A stretch of DNA of 64,000 nt from Melioribacteraceae bacterium (GTDB taxonomy: Bacteria > Bacteroidota > Ignavibacteria > Ignavibacteriales > Melioribacteraceae). Made by a program: the position numbers and the translations under genes. Positions 1 through 8,384 of this stretch are shown piece by piece (position 1 is the stretch's first letter; each line of letters starts with the position of its first letter). The notes below the pieces were generated by a model. The model did no database searches. It was given only the letters and a program-made list of their open reading frames with translations, and was not told the DNA's origin. The DNA lies in contig BQMY01000077.1 in the NCBI GenBank assembly GCA_022181065.1, positions 1-64,000 of the forward strand. The letters run 5' to 3'.

Positions 1-905
1 TCTCTAAATATGCCCAGCCCTTTCCCGCACACGGGACAGGCGAGTGCCACAGGGACCTACCAATGAGGTGTCTGAGTTCATCGAAGACCCGTCAAGGGCT
101 GAAATATCCACTTTGACCGGCCCTTCGACAGGCTCAGGAACCTTAATGCGAGGGTTGTTGATGCGGAAGCACCTGTCTTTGCAGGGATTCTCTAAATATG
201 CCCGGCCCTTTCCCGCACACGGGACAGGCGAGTGCCACAGGGGCCTACCAATGAGGTGTCTGAGTTCATCGAAGACCCGTCAAGGGCTGAAATATCCACT
301 TTGATCGGCCCTTCGACGAGGCTCAGGACCTTAATGCGAGGGTTGTTGAGGCGGAAGCACCTGTCTTTGCAGGGATTCTCTAAATATGCCCGGCCCTTTC
401 CCGCACACGGGACAGGCGAGTGCCACAGGGACCTACCAATGAGGTGTCTGAGTTCATCGAAGACCCGTCAAGGGCTGAAATATCCACTTTGATCGGCCCT
501 TCGACGAGGCTCAGGACCTTAATGCGAGGGTTGTTGAGGCGGAAGCACCTGTCTTTGCAGGGATTCTCTAAATATGCCCAGCCCTTTCCCGCACACGGGA
601 CAGGCGAGTGCCACAGGGATCTACCAATGAGGTGTCTGAGTTCATCGAAGACCCGTCAAGGGCTGAAATATCCACTTTGACCGGCCCTTCGACGAGGCTC
701 AGGGACCTTAATGCGAGGGTTGTTGATGCGGAAGCACCTGTCTTTGCAGGGATTCTCTAAATATGCCCGGCCCTTTCCCGCACACGGGACAGGCGAGTGC
801 CACAGGGGCCTACCAATGAGGTGTCTGAGTTCATCGAAGACCCGTCAAGGGCTGAAATATCCACTTTGACCGGCCCTTCGACGAGGCTCAGGAACCTGTC
901 TTTGC
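1..905. repeat. 188-bp tandem repeat array, about 4.8 units
   Basis: Five head-to-tail units start at 1, 189, 377, 565 and 754, so the period is 188 bp (the fourth unit has one extra G). Units differ at a few positions, for example CCCAG or CCCGG near the start, TTGACCGG or TTGATCGG, and CGACAGG or CGACGAGG. Each unit has a small hairpin (TCCCG-CACA-CGGGA) and a larger imperfect inverted repeat, with CTGAG(72-76)/TCGAAG(81-86) facing CTTCGA(123-128)/CTCAG(133-137) in unit 1. The last unit lacks about 31 bp between two ACC trinucleotides and ends at TGTCTTTGC (905). The array may continue left of the window. The 86-residue reading frames inside it recur only because of the repeat and are not believable genes. 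Confidence 0.95.
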
Positions 906-912
906 TTAAAAC

Positions 913-948
913 AAAAAAATCCCTGCATCGTATTGATACAAGGATTTT
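913..948 (-). terminator. Rho-independent terminator of the tRNA-Met gene
   Basis: Read on the minus strand, AAAATCC pairs with GGATTTT. An inner imperfect stem (TGTATC/GATGCA) surrounds a five-base loop, and a run of T follows. It lies a few bases past the tRNA 3' end and separates that gene from the repeat array. Confidence 0.8.
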
Positions 949-956
949 ATTTTCTG

Positions 957-1030
957 TGGGCTCACAGGGACTCGAACCCCGGACCCTCTGATTATGAGTC
1001 AGATGCTCTAACCAACTGAGCTATGAGCCC
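957..1030 (-). tRNA. tRNA with CAU anticodon, probably elongator tRNA-Met
   Basis: The minus strand folds into a full cloverleaf. The acceptor stem is GGGCTCA/TGAGCCC, the D arm is GCTC..GAGC, the anticodon stem TCTGA/TCAGA carries loop CTCATAA (anticodon CAT), and the T arm contains TTCGAGT. The discriminator is A and no CCA is encoded. CAU anticodons are shared by elongator Met, initiator Met and lysidine-modified Ile2. The non-initiator acceptor and D-arm pattern favour elongator Met, but Ile2 cannot be excluded by eye. Confidence 0.9.
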
Positions 1031-1226
1031 TAAAACAGATTCGAAAATTAAGTAATCATTAACACTAAGTCAATAATAAAATAGTTAAAAAGACTTTATG
1101 GCAGTATTACCAATTTGCTACGACAAAATAAATGCTTATATTTCGCACTGGTTAAAAGTTCTTATTATTTAGTGATGTCAACGGTTTCAAAGCAATTAAT
1201 TGTGCAATTAAATTAAGATGCCGGTA

Positions 1227-1257
1227 TTGCTTTGAAAAGATAAAAAGGTTATATTTG
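1227..1257 (+). promoter_or_regulatory. Probable Bacteroidota-type promoter of the tRNA-Leu gene
   Basis: TTG at 1227-1229 is followed after 20 bp by TATATTTG at 1250-1257. This matches the -33/-7 arrangement of the primary sigma factor in this phylum. The -7 element ends 14 bp before the tRNA-Leu 5' end. The rest of 1031-1271 is AT-rich with no gene that I can see. Confidence 0.55.
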
Positions 1258-1271
1258 AAATCTACTTTTTT

Positions 1272-1357
1272 GCCGGGGTGGCGGAATTGGTAGACGCAAA
1301 GGACTTAAAATCCTTTGGGTGTTTTCACCCGTGCCGGTTCGAGTCCGGCCCTCGGTA
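1272..1357 (+). tRNA. tRNA-Leu (UAA)
   Basis: This is a long-variable-arm tRNA. The acceptor GCCGGGG pairs with CCTCGGT using G-U wobbles, the anticodon loop is CTTAAAA (anticodon TAA at 1306-1308), the variable arm is GGGTGTTTTCACCC, and the T arm is GCCGG-TTCGAGT-CCGGC. The discriminator is A and no CCA is encoded. tRNA-Val follows 17 bp downstream, probably on the same transcript. Confidence 0.96.
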
Positions 1358-1374
1358 CAGCAGAATACAAAGAG

Positions 1375-1451
1375 GGGTTCTTAGCTCAGTTGGTTAGAGT
1401 GTCTGCTTGACGTGCAGAAGGTCACAGGTTCGAATCCTGTAGAACCCACCA
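1375..1451 (+). tRNA. tRNA-Val (GAC)
   Basis: The cloverleaf has acceptor GGGTTCT/AGAACCC, anticodon stem TCTGC/GCAGA with loop TTGACGT (anticodon GAC at 1409-1411), and T arm ACAGG-TTCGAAT-CCTGT. Unlike the two neighbouring tRNA genes, it encodes the 3' CCA (1449-1451). Confidence 0.96.
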
Positions 1452-1456
1452 TTTAT

Positions 1457-1479
1457 CGGAGTTGACTCCGTTTTTTTTT
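1457..1479 (+). terminator. Intrinsic terminator between tRNA-Val and thrS
   Basis: A five-pair stem CGGAG/CTCCG closed by TTGA is followed directly by nine T. The T run ends only 13 bp before the thrS ATG. This would end the tRNA transcript, yet it leaves no room for a separate thrS promoter downstream. Confidence 0.8.
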
Positions 1480-1492
1480 AAAGTTCAGGATT

Positions 1493-3415
1493 ATGGATAT
1501 TATAAAAATCACTCTACCGGATGGTACAGTTAAGGAATTTGATAAAGGAGTAACCTCTTACCAAATCGCCGAATCGATTTCCGGCGGATTAGCCAGAAAC
1601 GCTTTGGTTGCAAAAGTTGATGGAGTTGTTACCGACCTTAATGTTCCTATAAATAAAGATGTTGATCTTCAGATTTTAACTTTCGACAGCCCTGACGGCA
1701 AGCATGCTTACTGGCATTCCTCTTCACACGTGATGGCTCATGCAATTAAAGAGTTATACCCTGAAGCTCAGTTTGGTGTTGGTCCGGCGATAGATAACGG
1801 ATTCTATTACGATTTTGAGATTGATAAAAAACTTACTGAAGAAGATCTCGAAGTAATAGAAAAGAAAATGATGGAAATCGCCAAGCGTAATGAAACTTTC
1901 GAAAGAGAGGAGATTAGCAAGGATAAAGCGATTTCTATTTATCAAGAAAGGGACGATTTCTATAAATTGGAAATTATTTCTGATCTTGATGAAGAAGAAG
2001 AAGTTATAAGCATATATAAAGAAGGTGAATTTACCGACTTGTGTACAGGTCCGCATATCCCTTCAACCGGTATAATAAAAGCTGTTAAATTGCTTAGCGT
2101 TTCCGGTTCATACTGGAGGGGTGACGAGCACAATCGCAGTATGCAGAGAATATACGGTGTTTCATTCCCCAAAAAGAAGATGCTCGATGAGTATCTTTAT
2201 TTGTTGGAAGAAGCTAAAAAACGCGATCATCGTAAGCTCGGTAAGCAGCTGGATTTATTCAGCATCCAGGAAGAAGCGGGACCGGGACTTATATACTGGC
2301 ATCCGAAAGGCGCGAGATTACGTCATGAAGTGGAAACATTCTGGCGCGAAGCTCACCTTACCAATGGTTATGATTTAGTTTACTCTCCTCATGTTGGCAA
2401 AAGCTGGTTGTGGGAAAAGAGTGGGCATTTGCACAATTACAAAGAAAATATGTATTCATCAATGAAAGTTGATGATCAGGATTATTATGTGAAACCGATG
2501 AACTGTCCGTTCCACATAATGATGTATAAAAACGGTTTGCGTTCTTATCGTGATTTGCCGTTAAGATGGGCAGAGTTGGGAACTGTATATCGTTATGAAA
2601 AAAGTGGTGTACTTCACGGATTGTTAAGGGTTCGTGGATTTACACAGGATGACGCGCACATTTTCTGCGCTGAAGAGCAGATGGAATCCGAAATTATAGA
2701 AGTTTTGAGATTTTCTCTTTATATGTGGAAATCATTTGGATTCGATCAACTGAAGTTTTATGTTGCTACTCGTCCGGAAAAAGCTGTCGGAAGTCAGGAT
2801 TTGTGGGACAGAGCTACAGATTCCTTGAAAGAAGCTCTTGTGAAAGAAGGTCTTGAATATGAAATGGATGAAGGAGGCGGTGCCTTCTACGGTCCTAAAA
2901 TTGACATAAAAATTAAAGACGCTCTTAATCGTGAATGGCAGATGAGTACAATTCAGTTCGATTTTAATCTTCCTGAAAGATTTGATATGACTTATATCGG
3001 GGAAGATGGAAAAGAACACAGACCATTTATGGTTCACAGAGCGTTGTTAGGTTCTATCGAAAGATTTATTGGTGTATTGATTGAACATCACGGCGGAGCG
3101 TTCCCCGCATGGTTAGCGCCTGTTCAGGCTGCTGTTGTACCAGTATCTCAGAATTATTTTGAGTATGCTGAAAAAGTAAAGGCGCAACTTGAAAAAGCGG
3201 GTTTCCGCGTAGAACTCGACAGAAGAAACGAGAAGATTGGTTACAAAATACGTGATTGGGAAACAAATAAGGTTCCATTCATGTTAATAGTAGGTGAAAA
3301 GGAAGAATCTGCCGGAACAGTATCTGTTCGTCAGCATAAAGTTGGTGATACAGGCGCAAAGATGGTAGATGAATTTATATCCGAATTACGTGAATTGGTT
3401 GATTCAAAGAAATAA
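1493..3415 (+). CDS. thrS: Threonine--tRNA ligase
   Basis: This cytoplasmic class II synthetase charges tRNA-Thr and is full length at 640 residues. The order is an N-terminal TGS domain (about 1-62), the editing domain with HSSSH (H75, H79) and TDLCTGPH, the class II catalytic core, and the C-terminal anticodon-binding domain (about 540-640). The zinc ligands expected for the family are present: C338 in MNCPFH, H389 in DDAHIF and H515 in MVHRALLGS. The ATG is preceded by a weak CAGGA. It heads a classical thrS-infC-rpmI-rplT-pheS-pheT order. A terminator 13 bp upstream suggests that expression depends on read-through from the tRNA transcript. Confidence 0.98.
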   Translation: MDIIKITLPDGTVKEFDKGVTSYQIAESISGGLARNALVAKVDGVVTDLNVPINKDVDLQILTFDSPDGKHAYWHSSSHVMAHAIKELYPEAQFGVGPAIDNGFYYDFEIDKKLTEEDLEVIEKKMMEIAKRNETFEREEISKDKAISIYQERDDFYKLEIISDLDEEEEVISIYKEGEFTDLCTGPHIPSTGIIKAVKLLSVSGSYWRGDEHNRSMQRIYGVSFPKKKMLDEYLYLLEEAKKRDHRKLGKQLDLFSIQEEAGPGLIYWHPKGARLRHEVETFWREAHLTNGYDLVYSPHVGKSWLWEKSGHLHNYKENMYSSMKVDDQDYYVKPMNCPFHIMMYKNGLRSYRDLPLRWAELGTVYRYEKSGVLHGLLRVRGFTQDDAHIFCAEEQMESEIIEVLRFSLYMWKSFGFDQLKFYVATRPEKAVGSQDLWDRATDSLKEALVKEGLEYEMDEGGGAFYGPKIDIKIKDALNREWQMSTIQFDFNLPERFDMTYIGEDGKEHRPFMVHRALLGSIERFIGVLIEHHGGAFPAWLAPVQAAVVPVSQNYFEYAEKVKAQLEKAGFRVELDRRNEKIGYKIRDWETNKVPFMLIVGEKEESAGTVSVRQHKVGDTGAKMVDEFISELRELVDSKK

Positions 3416-3436
3416 TAACATTTAGAGAGGTTATAT

Positions 3437-3964
3437 ATCGCATCAGATAAACATCGTGTAAACAGAGATATCAGAGTTTCCGAAGTAAGGGTCATTGACG
3501 CTGAAGGAAAACAAGTTGGTATTGTTCCTATTCAAAAAGCATTAAATCTTGCAGCCGAGTCTGAACTTGATTTAGTGGAAATAGCGCCTCAGGCCAAGCC
3601 GCCGGTTTGTAAAATTATCGATTATGGCAAGTTTTTGTATGAGCAGCAGAAAAAAGAAAAGCTGGCCAAGAAAAAACAGGCGACAACAGTACTGAAAGAA
3701 ATAAGATTGCATCCAAATACGGATACGCACGATTTTGAATTTAAGGCACGTCATGCGATTGGCTTCATTGAAGACAACAACAAAGTAAAAGTATCTGTAA
3801 TATTTAAAGGTCGCGAGCTTGCTTATAAAGAGCATGGCGAAACATTGTTGAAAAAGTTTATTGAAAAGTTGGAAGATATAGCGAAGGTTGAGCATAATAT
3901 TCGTTTTGAAGGACGGACGATGCATGTAATACTCGCACCGAGTAAATCTAAAAAGAAAAAATAA
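3437..3964 (+). CDS. infC: Translation initiation factor IF-3, apparent ATC start
   Basis: IF-3 binds the 30S subunit and rejects non-canonical start codons and elongator tRNAs. The frame from 3437 gives 175 residues starting [18 protein letters not shown] after the initiator, a normal IF-3 N domain. The first in-frame ATG (3575) would remove most of that domain. Between the in-frame stop at 3416 and the conserved N-terminus there is no ATG, GTG or TTG. An AGAGAGG (3424-3430) lies six bases before ATC at 3437. AUU, AUC or AUA starts on infC are known elsewhere and allow IF-3 to limit its own synthesis, so ATC is my preferred start. The function call is near certain; the exact start is inferred. 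Confidence 0.93.
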   Translation: MASDKHRVNRDIRVSEVRVIDAEGKQVGIVPIQKALNLAAESELDLVEIAPQAKPPVCKIIDYGKFLYEQQKKEKLAKKKQATTVLKEIRLHPNTDTHDFEFKARHAIGFIEDNNKVKVSVIFKGRELAYKEHGETLLKKFIEKLEDIAKVEHNIRFEGRTMHVILAPSKSKKKK

Positions 3965-3980
3965 AAACAGGGTTTTAATT

Positions 3981-4175
3981 ATGCCAAAGATGAAGAGCAA
4001 CAGAGGAGCCGCAAAAACATTCAAAGTAACAGGTTCCGGCAAAATTAAAAGATATAAAGCTTTTAAAGCTCATATTTTGACTAAGAAATCTACAAAAACC
4101 AAAAGAAACTTGAGAACCGCTACTTTGGTATCAAAGAGCGACTCAAGGCGCGTTAAAATAATGATACAAAAATAA
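3981..4175 (+). CDS. rpmI: 50S ribosomal protein L35
   Basis: This small basic 64-residue protein begins [20 protein letters not shown] and contains [17 protein letters not shown], both typical of bL35. The length is normal. It sits between infC and rplT in the standard infC-rpmI-rplT order, 16 bp after infC and 12 bp before rplT, so the three are almost certainly one transcript. In several bacteria this operon is controlled by L20 binding to its leader; I see no obvious L20 site here. Confidence 0.97.
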   Translation: MPKMKSNRGAAKTFKVTGSGKIKRYKAFKAHILTKKSTKTKRNLRTATLVSKSDSRRVKIMIQK

Positions 4176-4187
4176 GAGGTAAGTGGA

Positions 4188-4535
4188 ATGCCACGTACAA
4201 AAAACAACGTTGCTTCGCGTCAAAGAAGAAAAAAAATAATGGGTATGGCTAAGGGCTACTGGGGTGCGCGCAGTAAAGTCTACACAGTAGCGAAAAACCA
4301 TGTCGAAAAAGGTCTTAATCACGCTTACGCAGACCGGAAGAAGAAAAAACGTAACTTCAGACAACTTTGGATTACACGTATTAATGCCGCCGCTCGTATG
4401 AACGGTACTACTTATTCACGCTTGATTAATGCTCTTCAGAATAAAGGTATTGATATTAACAGAAAATTACTTGCCAATATGGCTGCCGAAAATCCAAAAG
4501 CGTTTTCCGATATAGTAAAATTTGTGATGGATTAA
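4188..4535 (+). CDS. rplT: 50S ribosomal protein L20
   Basis: This is bL20, an early 23S rRNA assembly protein of normal length (115 residues). The N-terminus [18 protein letters not shown] is the family's basic arm. The segments [12 protein letters not shown] and [17 protein letters not shown] are highly conserved. An AGAGGTAAG lies upstream of the ATG. It is the last of the ribosomal genes before pheS, with a 90-bp gap containing competing hairpins. Confidence 0.98.
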   Translation: MPRTKNNVASRQRRKKIMGMAKGYWGARSKVYTVAKNHVEKGLNHAYADRKKKKRNFRQLWITRINAAARMNGTTYSRLINALQNKGIDINRKLLANMAAENPKAFSDIVKFVMD

Positions 4536-4545
4536 TAATTACGTT

Positions 4546-4597
4546 TACCCTCTGTGAGAATTGGTCCAACTCCGGCTCAATTCCGGAGGGTATTTCT
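4546..4597 (+). promoter_or_regulatory. Overlapping hairpins in the rplT-pheS gap, possible terminator or attenuator
   Basis: Two stems share bases and cannot both form fully. TACCCTC (4546-4552) pairs with GAGGGTA (4586-4592). CTCCGG (4570-4575) pairs with CCGGAG (4583-4588). A short T-rich stretch (TATTTCTTT) follows. The arrangement could be a simple weak terminator or an attenuator ahead of pheST. I see no Phe-rich leader peptide. Confidence 0.4.
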
Positions 4598-4625
4598 TTA
4601 AACATTATTATGGATTTTCTTTGTT

Positions 4626-5615
4626 ATGCTAGAAAAGATTGAATCGGCCGTTAAAGATTTTAACGCAGAAATCAACAACGTTAACAGTACTGAAACCCTC
4701 GAAGATATCAGAGTTAAATTTCTGGGAAGAAAAGGACTCTTTGCGCAGCTTTTTGAAGAATTTAAAGCGCTGCCCAAGGAAGAAAAACCCAAATACGGAC
4801 AACTACTGAATAAGGAAAAGAATAACGCTTCCGCAAAATTTGATGAAGTTAAAGATGAAATTGAAAGCAAATCAGTTTCCTACGATTCCTACGTTGATCT
4901 GACTCTTCCCGGAGTAAAAAGAAAAATCGGGAACAAACATATACTTATCCAGACACTTGATGAAATTAAAGTTTTTTTTAAGGGGCTGGGTTTCGCTATT
5001 TATGATGGTCCCGAGCTGGAAAGTGATTATAACAATTTTGAAGCTTTGAACTTCCCGGAAGATCATCCCGCGCGTGATATGCAGGATACATTCTTTGTGA
5101 ATGATAATTTCCTTCTCAGAACTCACACGTCACCTACACAAATCAGGTTGATGAAGACAACTAAACCGCCAATCCGCGCGATTATGCCGGGTAAGGTTTA
5201 CAGGAATGAAGCTATCAGCGCTAAAAGTTACTGTCTGTTCCATCAAGTGGAAGGATTGTATATTGATACAGATGTTTCTTTTGCTGAACTGAAAAGTACG
5301 CTTGTATCATTCGCGCAGTATTTGTTCGGTGCTGATGTGAAATATCGTTTTCGTCCGAGTTTTTTCCCGTTCACCGAGCCGAGCGCAGAAGTGGATATTT
5401 GGTGGGAGCCGAAAGGTAAACCGGGCAGATGGCTTGAAATACTTGGTTGCGGTATGGTTGACCCTAATGTTCTGGATAATGTAGGTATCGACTCGGAAAA
5501 ATATGTAGGTTATGCTTTCGGTATGGGTGTTGAAAGAATGGCGCTTAGAAAATATAACATTCCTGATATCAGATTATTCTTTGATAATGACAACAGATTT
5601 TTAGAGCAATTTTAA
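4626..5615 (+). CDS. pheS: Phenylalanine--tRNA ligase alpha subunit
   Basis: This is the catalytic alpha subunit of the alpha2-beta2 PheRS. The 329 residues are a normal length. A coiled-coil tRNA-binding N-terminus (about 1-90) is followed by the class II core with HTSPTQIRLM, motif 2 (KVYRNEAISAKS), FRPSFFPFTEPSAEVD, and motif 3 GYAFGMGVERMALRKY near the C-terminus. It lies 16 bp upstream of pheT and is certainly co-transcribed with it. Confidence 0.98.
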   Translation: MLEKIESAVKDFNAEINNVNSTETLEDIRVKFLGRKGLFAQLFEEFKALPKEEKPKYGQLLNKEKNNASAKFDEVKDEIESKSVSYDSYVDLTLPGVKRKIGNKHILIQTLDEIKVFFKGLGFAIYDGPELESDYNNFEALNFPEDHPARDMQDTFFVNDNFLLRTHTSPTQIRLMKTTKPPIRAIMPGKVYRNEAISAKSYCLFHQVEGLYIDTDVSFAELKSTLVSFAQYLFGADVKYRFRPSFFPFTEPSAEVDIWWEPKGKPGRWLEILGCGMVDPNVLDNVGIDSEKYVGYAFGMGVERMALRKYNIPDIRLFFDNDNRFLEQF

Positions 5616-5631
5616 TTGCGGAGTTGAGAAA

Positions 5632-8034
5632 TTGATTATTTCCCTTAATTGGCTAAAAGATTACATAAACCTCGATGGAATTACCGTTGAGGAAATTGAA
5701 GATAAGCTTTCAACAAGCGGACTTGAAGTAGAAGAGATTACAGATTATCCCAAAACTCTAGATGGTTTTGTTGTAGGACATGTACGTGAAAAAATTAAAC
5801 ATCCAAACGCTGATAAATTGTCTTTGTGTAAGGTGTTTGACGGTGAAGAGGAACTAAGTATTGTTTGTGGTGCTCCTAACGTTGACGGGGGACAGAATAT
5901 AATTTTAGCTAAAGTTGGCGCGGTTGTGCCAAATGGTGGTTTCGAGATTAAAAAAGCGAAAATTCGTGGTGAGAAGTCGTTTGGCATGATTTGTTCGGAA
6001 AGTGAACTGGGAATCAGTGAAAATCATGATGGAATTATGGTGCTCGATCCCGATTTGCAGCCCGGAACATCAGCCGCAAAAGCTCTCGGGCTTGATGATG
6101 TAGTTTTCGAGATCGCTGTTACGCCCAACAGACCTGACGCTTTAAGTCATATTGGTGTGGCTCGCGATTTATCAGCTGTTTTTGGAAGACCGTTCAATTA
6201 TCCGGAACTAAAGCTTGATGAGAATAAACCCGCTTCATCCGAACAAGTTAAAATAAGTATTGAAGATACTGCCGGATGTTCTCGTTATATTGGTAAAGTT
6301 GTAAGAAACGTGACTATCAAGGAGTCACCCGAATGGATGAAAAAACGTTTGGTAGCCATAGGACTGCGTCCTCGTAATAATATTGTTGATATTTCAAACT
6401 ATGTGCTGCATGAAGTAGGACAGCCACTCCATACATTTGATTTGGATAAACTTGCCGGATCTGAAATTATCGTCAAACAGGCTGGTAAGGATAAAAAGTT
6501 TGTTACTCTTGATTCCAAAGAACGCCAGCTCAAAGCAGATGATTTAATGATCTGTGATGGTGAAAAAGAAGTAGCGATCGCCGGTGTTATGGGTGGTGAA
6601 AACAGCGAAGTAACCGAATCCACCAAAAATATATTAATTGAAGCGGCGTATTTTCATCCTTCTTACATCAGAAAGACAGCTAAAAGGTTAGGTCTATCTT
6701 CAGACGCGTCATATCGATTTGAAAGAGGCTGCGACCCCGAAATTACCAAATGGGCTGCCGATAGAACAGCGGCACTTATCGCAGAATTGGGTGATGGTGA
6801 AATTTCAGAAGGTGAAGTTGATATTTATCCGAATAAATATCAGCCGAAAATTGTAAATCTTCGTTACAACAGAATTAACAAAATTTTAGGTTACGAAGTT
6901 GAACCCGCGAGAGTTAAAGAAATTCTTGACTATCTGGGTTTTAAAACTGAGTCTGAATATGACGATTCACTAAATATCGCTATTCCATCTTATCGGCCTG
7001 ATTGTGAAAGGGAGATTGATTTAGTAGAGGAAGTTGCGAGAATTAACGGTTTCGATCTTATTCCTGTAAAACCAAAAATCAATGTAACACTTGGAGTAAA
7101 GGTTGACGAATCGGCTTACCTTGATAATATCAGAACGCTTCTCACCGGAATGGGATTAAATGAAATAGTAACCAATTCATTGTTAAATTCAGCAACCGCG
7201 GCAAAATATGGCAACCCAATAGGGGTGTTAAATCCTCAAAGTGTTGAAATGTCGCACATGCGTCCTTCGATGCTTCCCGGTATGCTAAGTACAATTTCCA
7301 AAAACCTTAAAGTTAAAGAAAAAAATCTCGCGCTTTTTGAAATGGGAAGTGTATTTAACCAGGTTGGTGAAGGTGAAATTGCTTCATTCGATGATTTTAG
7401 TGAAATCAAAGAATTGGTTATCGCTTTAACAGGAAACAGCGTGGAACATGCCTGGTACACTGCCGATGATGAATACGATTTTTATCATCTTAAGGGTATC
7501 GCAGATGAATTAATCACTAAATTATTTGTTGACAATCAGTTAGCGGATAACTATTATTCAGAAGGTGATGATTTTTACAAATATGGCTTCCGTAAAGTAT
7601 TCGGGGAAGAAGTTGTTTGTCGTGGCGGATTAATCGAAAACGAATTGACTGACAGTTATGATATAAGTCAGCCGGTATTTGTGTTTACAGTTAATTTAAC
7701 TGCGTTAAAGAAAATTCAACCGGAAGAAAAATCCTATACCGAACTACTTAAATTTCCTAAAGTTTACAGGGATTTTGCTGTAGTGATAGAAAAAAATATT
7801 GATTCAGGCGAAATAATTAGTGATATTTTAGCTTCCAGCTCCAAGCTATTGAAAAATATAAAGTTATTCGATATTTTTGAAGGTAAATCGCTTGGTGAGA
7901 ACAAAAAGAGTCTTGCATTCAGGCTGGAGTATTATGATAATGCTGCTACATTAACTGAAGACAAGGTTGAGAAAGAGTTCTGGAAGGTGATAGATAAGGT
8001 TAAAAAGAAATTTAACGCTCAACTCCGAGGTTAA
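5632..8034 (+). CDS. pheT: Phenylalanine--tRNA ligase beta subunit
   Basis: This is the non-catalytic beta subunit, involved in tRNA binding and editing. At 800 residues it is full length. From the N-terminus it shows an EMAP-type tRNA-binding domain (about 40-150), the B3/B4 editing domain, B5, a degenerate class II core, and a C-terminal FDX-ACB domain (about 705-800, from LKFPKVYRDFAVV). Translation starts at TTG, preceded by GCGGAG. The stop is followed three bases later by the start of a small coiled-coil gene. Confidence 0.97.
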   Translation: MIISLNWLKDYINLDGITVEEIEDKLSTSGLEVEEITDYPKTLDGFVVGHVREKIKHPNADKLSLCKVFDGEEELSIVCGAPNVDGGQNIILAKVGAVVPNGGFEIKKAKIRGEKSFGMICSESELGISENHDGIMVLDPDLQPGTSAAKALGLDDVVFEIAVTPNRPDALSHIGVARDLSAVFGRPFNYPELKLDENKPASSEQVKISIEDTAGCSRYIGKVVRNVTIKESPEWMKKRLVAIGLRPRNNIVDISNYVLHEVGQPLHTFDLDKLAGSEIIVKQAGKDKKFVTLDSKERQLKADDLMICDGEKEVAIAGVMGGENSEVTESTKNILIEAAYFHPSYIRKTAKRLGLSSDASYRFERGCDPEITKWAADRTAALIAELGDGEISEGEVDIYPNKYQPKIVNLRYNRINKILGYEVEPARVKEILDYLGFKTESEYDDSLNIAIPSYRPDCEREIDLVEEVARINGFDLIPVKPKINVTLGVKVDESAYLDNIRTLLTGMGLNEIVTNSLLNSATAAKYGNPIGVLNPQSVEMSHMRPSMLPGMLSTISKNLKVKEKNLALFEMGSVFNQVGEGEIASFDDFSEIKELVIALTGNSVEHAWYTADDEYDFYHLKGIADELITKLFVDNQLADNYYSEGDDFYKYGFRKVFGEEVVCRGGLIENELTDSYDISQPVFVFTVNLTALKKIQPEEKSYTELLKFPKVYRDFAVVIEKNIDSGEIISDILASSSKLLKNIKLFDIFEGKSLGENKKSLAFRLEYYDNAATLTEDKVEKEFWKVIDKVKKKFNAQLRG

Positions 8035-8037
8035 TAG

Positions 8038-8352
8038 TTGCCTGTGATGACGAAATACGAATTTATTATGAATGAACTTGCCGCTCTTGAGAAGCAGGTT
8101 TATATGTATGTTCAGAAAACACAGGTGCTTCTCAACGAAAATGGTGAGCTTAAGAAAAAAGTAAGAAGATTAGAAAAAGAAAACAAAGAGTTTAGAGAAA
8201 AAATAGAAAGTTCGGTAAAAACCGGCATAAAAGACGGGGCGGATATTCCCGGATTATTTGATGCCTCAGCTTTGAGTGATGAGGAAAGAGAAAACCTCAG
8301 AACAAAAATAACCGAACTTATAGATAAATTAGATTTTCATTTACGTTCTTAA
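8038..8352 (+). CDS. Small coiled-coil protein between pheT and zapA
   Basis: This 104-residue protein is unknown to me. GAGG (8027-8030) sits seven bases before TTG 8038, which favours TTG over ATG 8047. The first two thirds form a heptad-rich, highly charged coil (about 12-62, including KKKVRRLEKENKEFREKI). A short C-terminal part follows with ALSDEERENLRTKITELIDKLDFHL. There is no membrane segment or signal. Its place directly before zapA, and its size and coil, resemble small division-associated coiled-coil proteins such as ZapB, but I see no firm homology. Role inferred from position only. Confidence 0.75.
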   Translation: MPVMTKYEFIMNELAALEKQVYMYVQKTQVLLNENGELKKKVRRLEKENKEFREKIESSVKTGIKDGADIPGLFDASALSDEERENLRTKITELIDKLDFHLRS

Positions 8353-8384
8353 ATTTCATGAACGTATGATGGATAAGACAATAA

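Noticed and set aside
1-905. CRISPR array
   Set aside because: The unit is 188 bp with no unique spacers, no short direct repeats and no cas genes.
44-991. 86-residue reading frames in the tandem array
   Set aside because: They recur every 188 bp in shifting frames, have no ribosome-binding sites, and no codon logic. They are a by-product of the repeat.
3572-4042. 156-residue minus-strand frame over infC/rpmI
   Set aside because: It is the shadow of strongly conserved plus-strand genes, rich in F and L with no family features.
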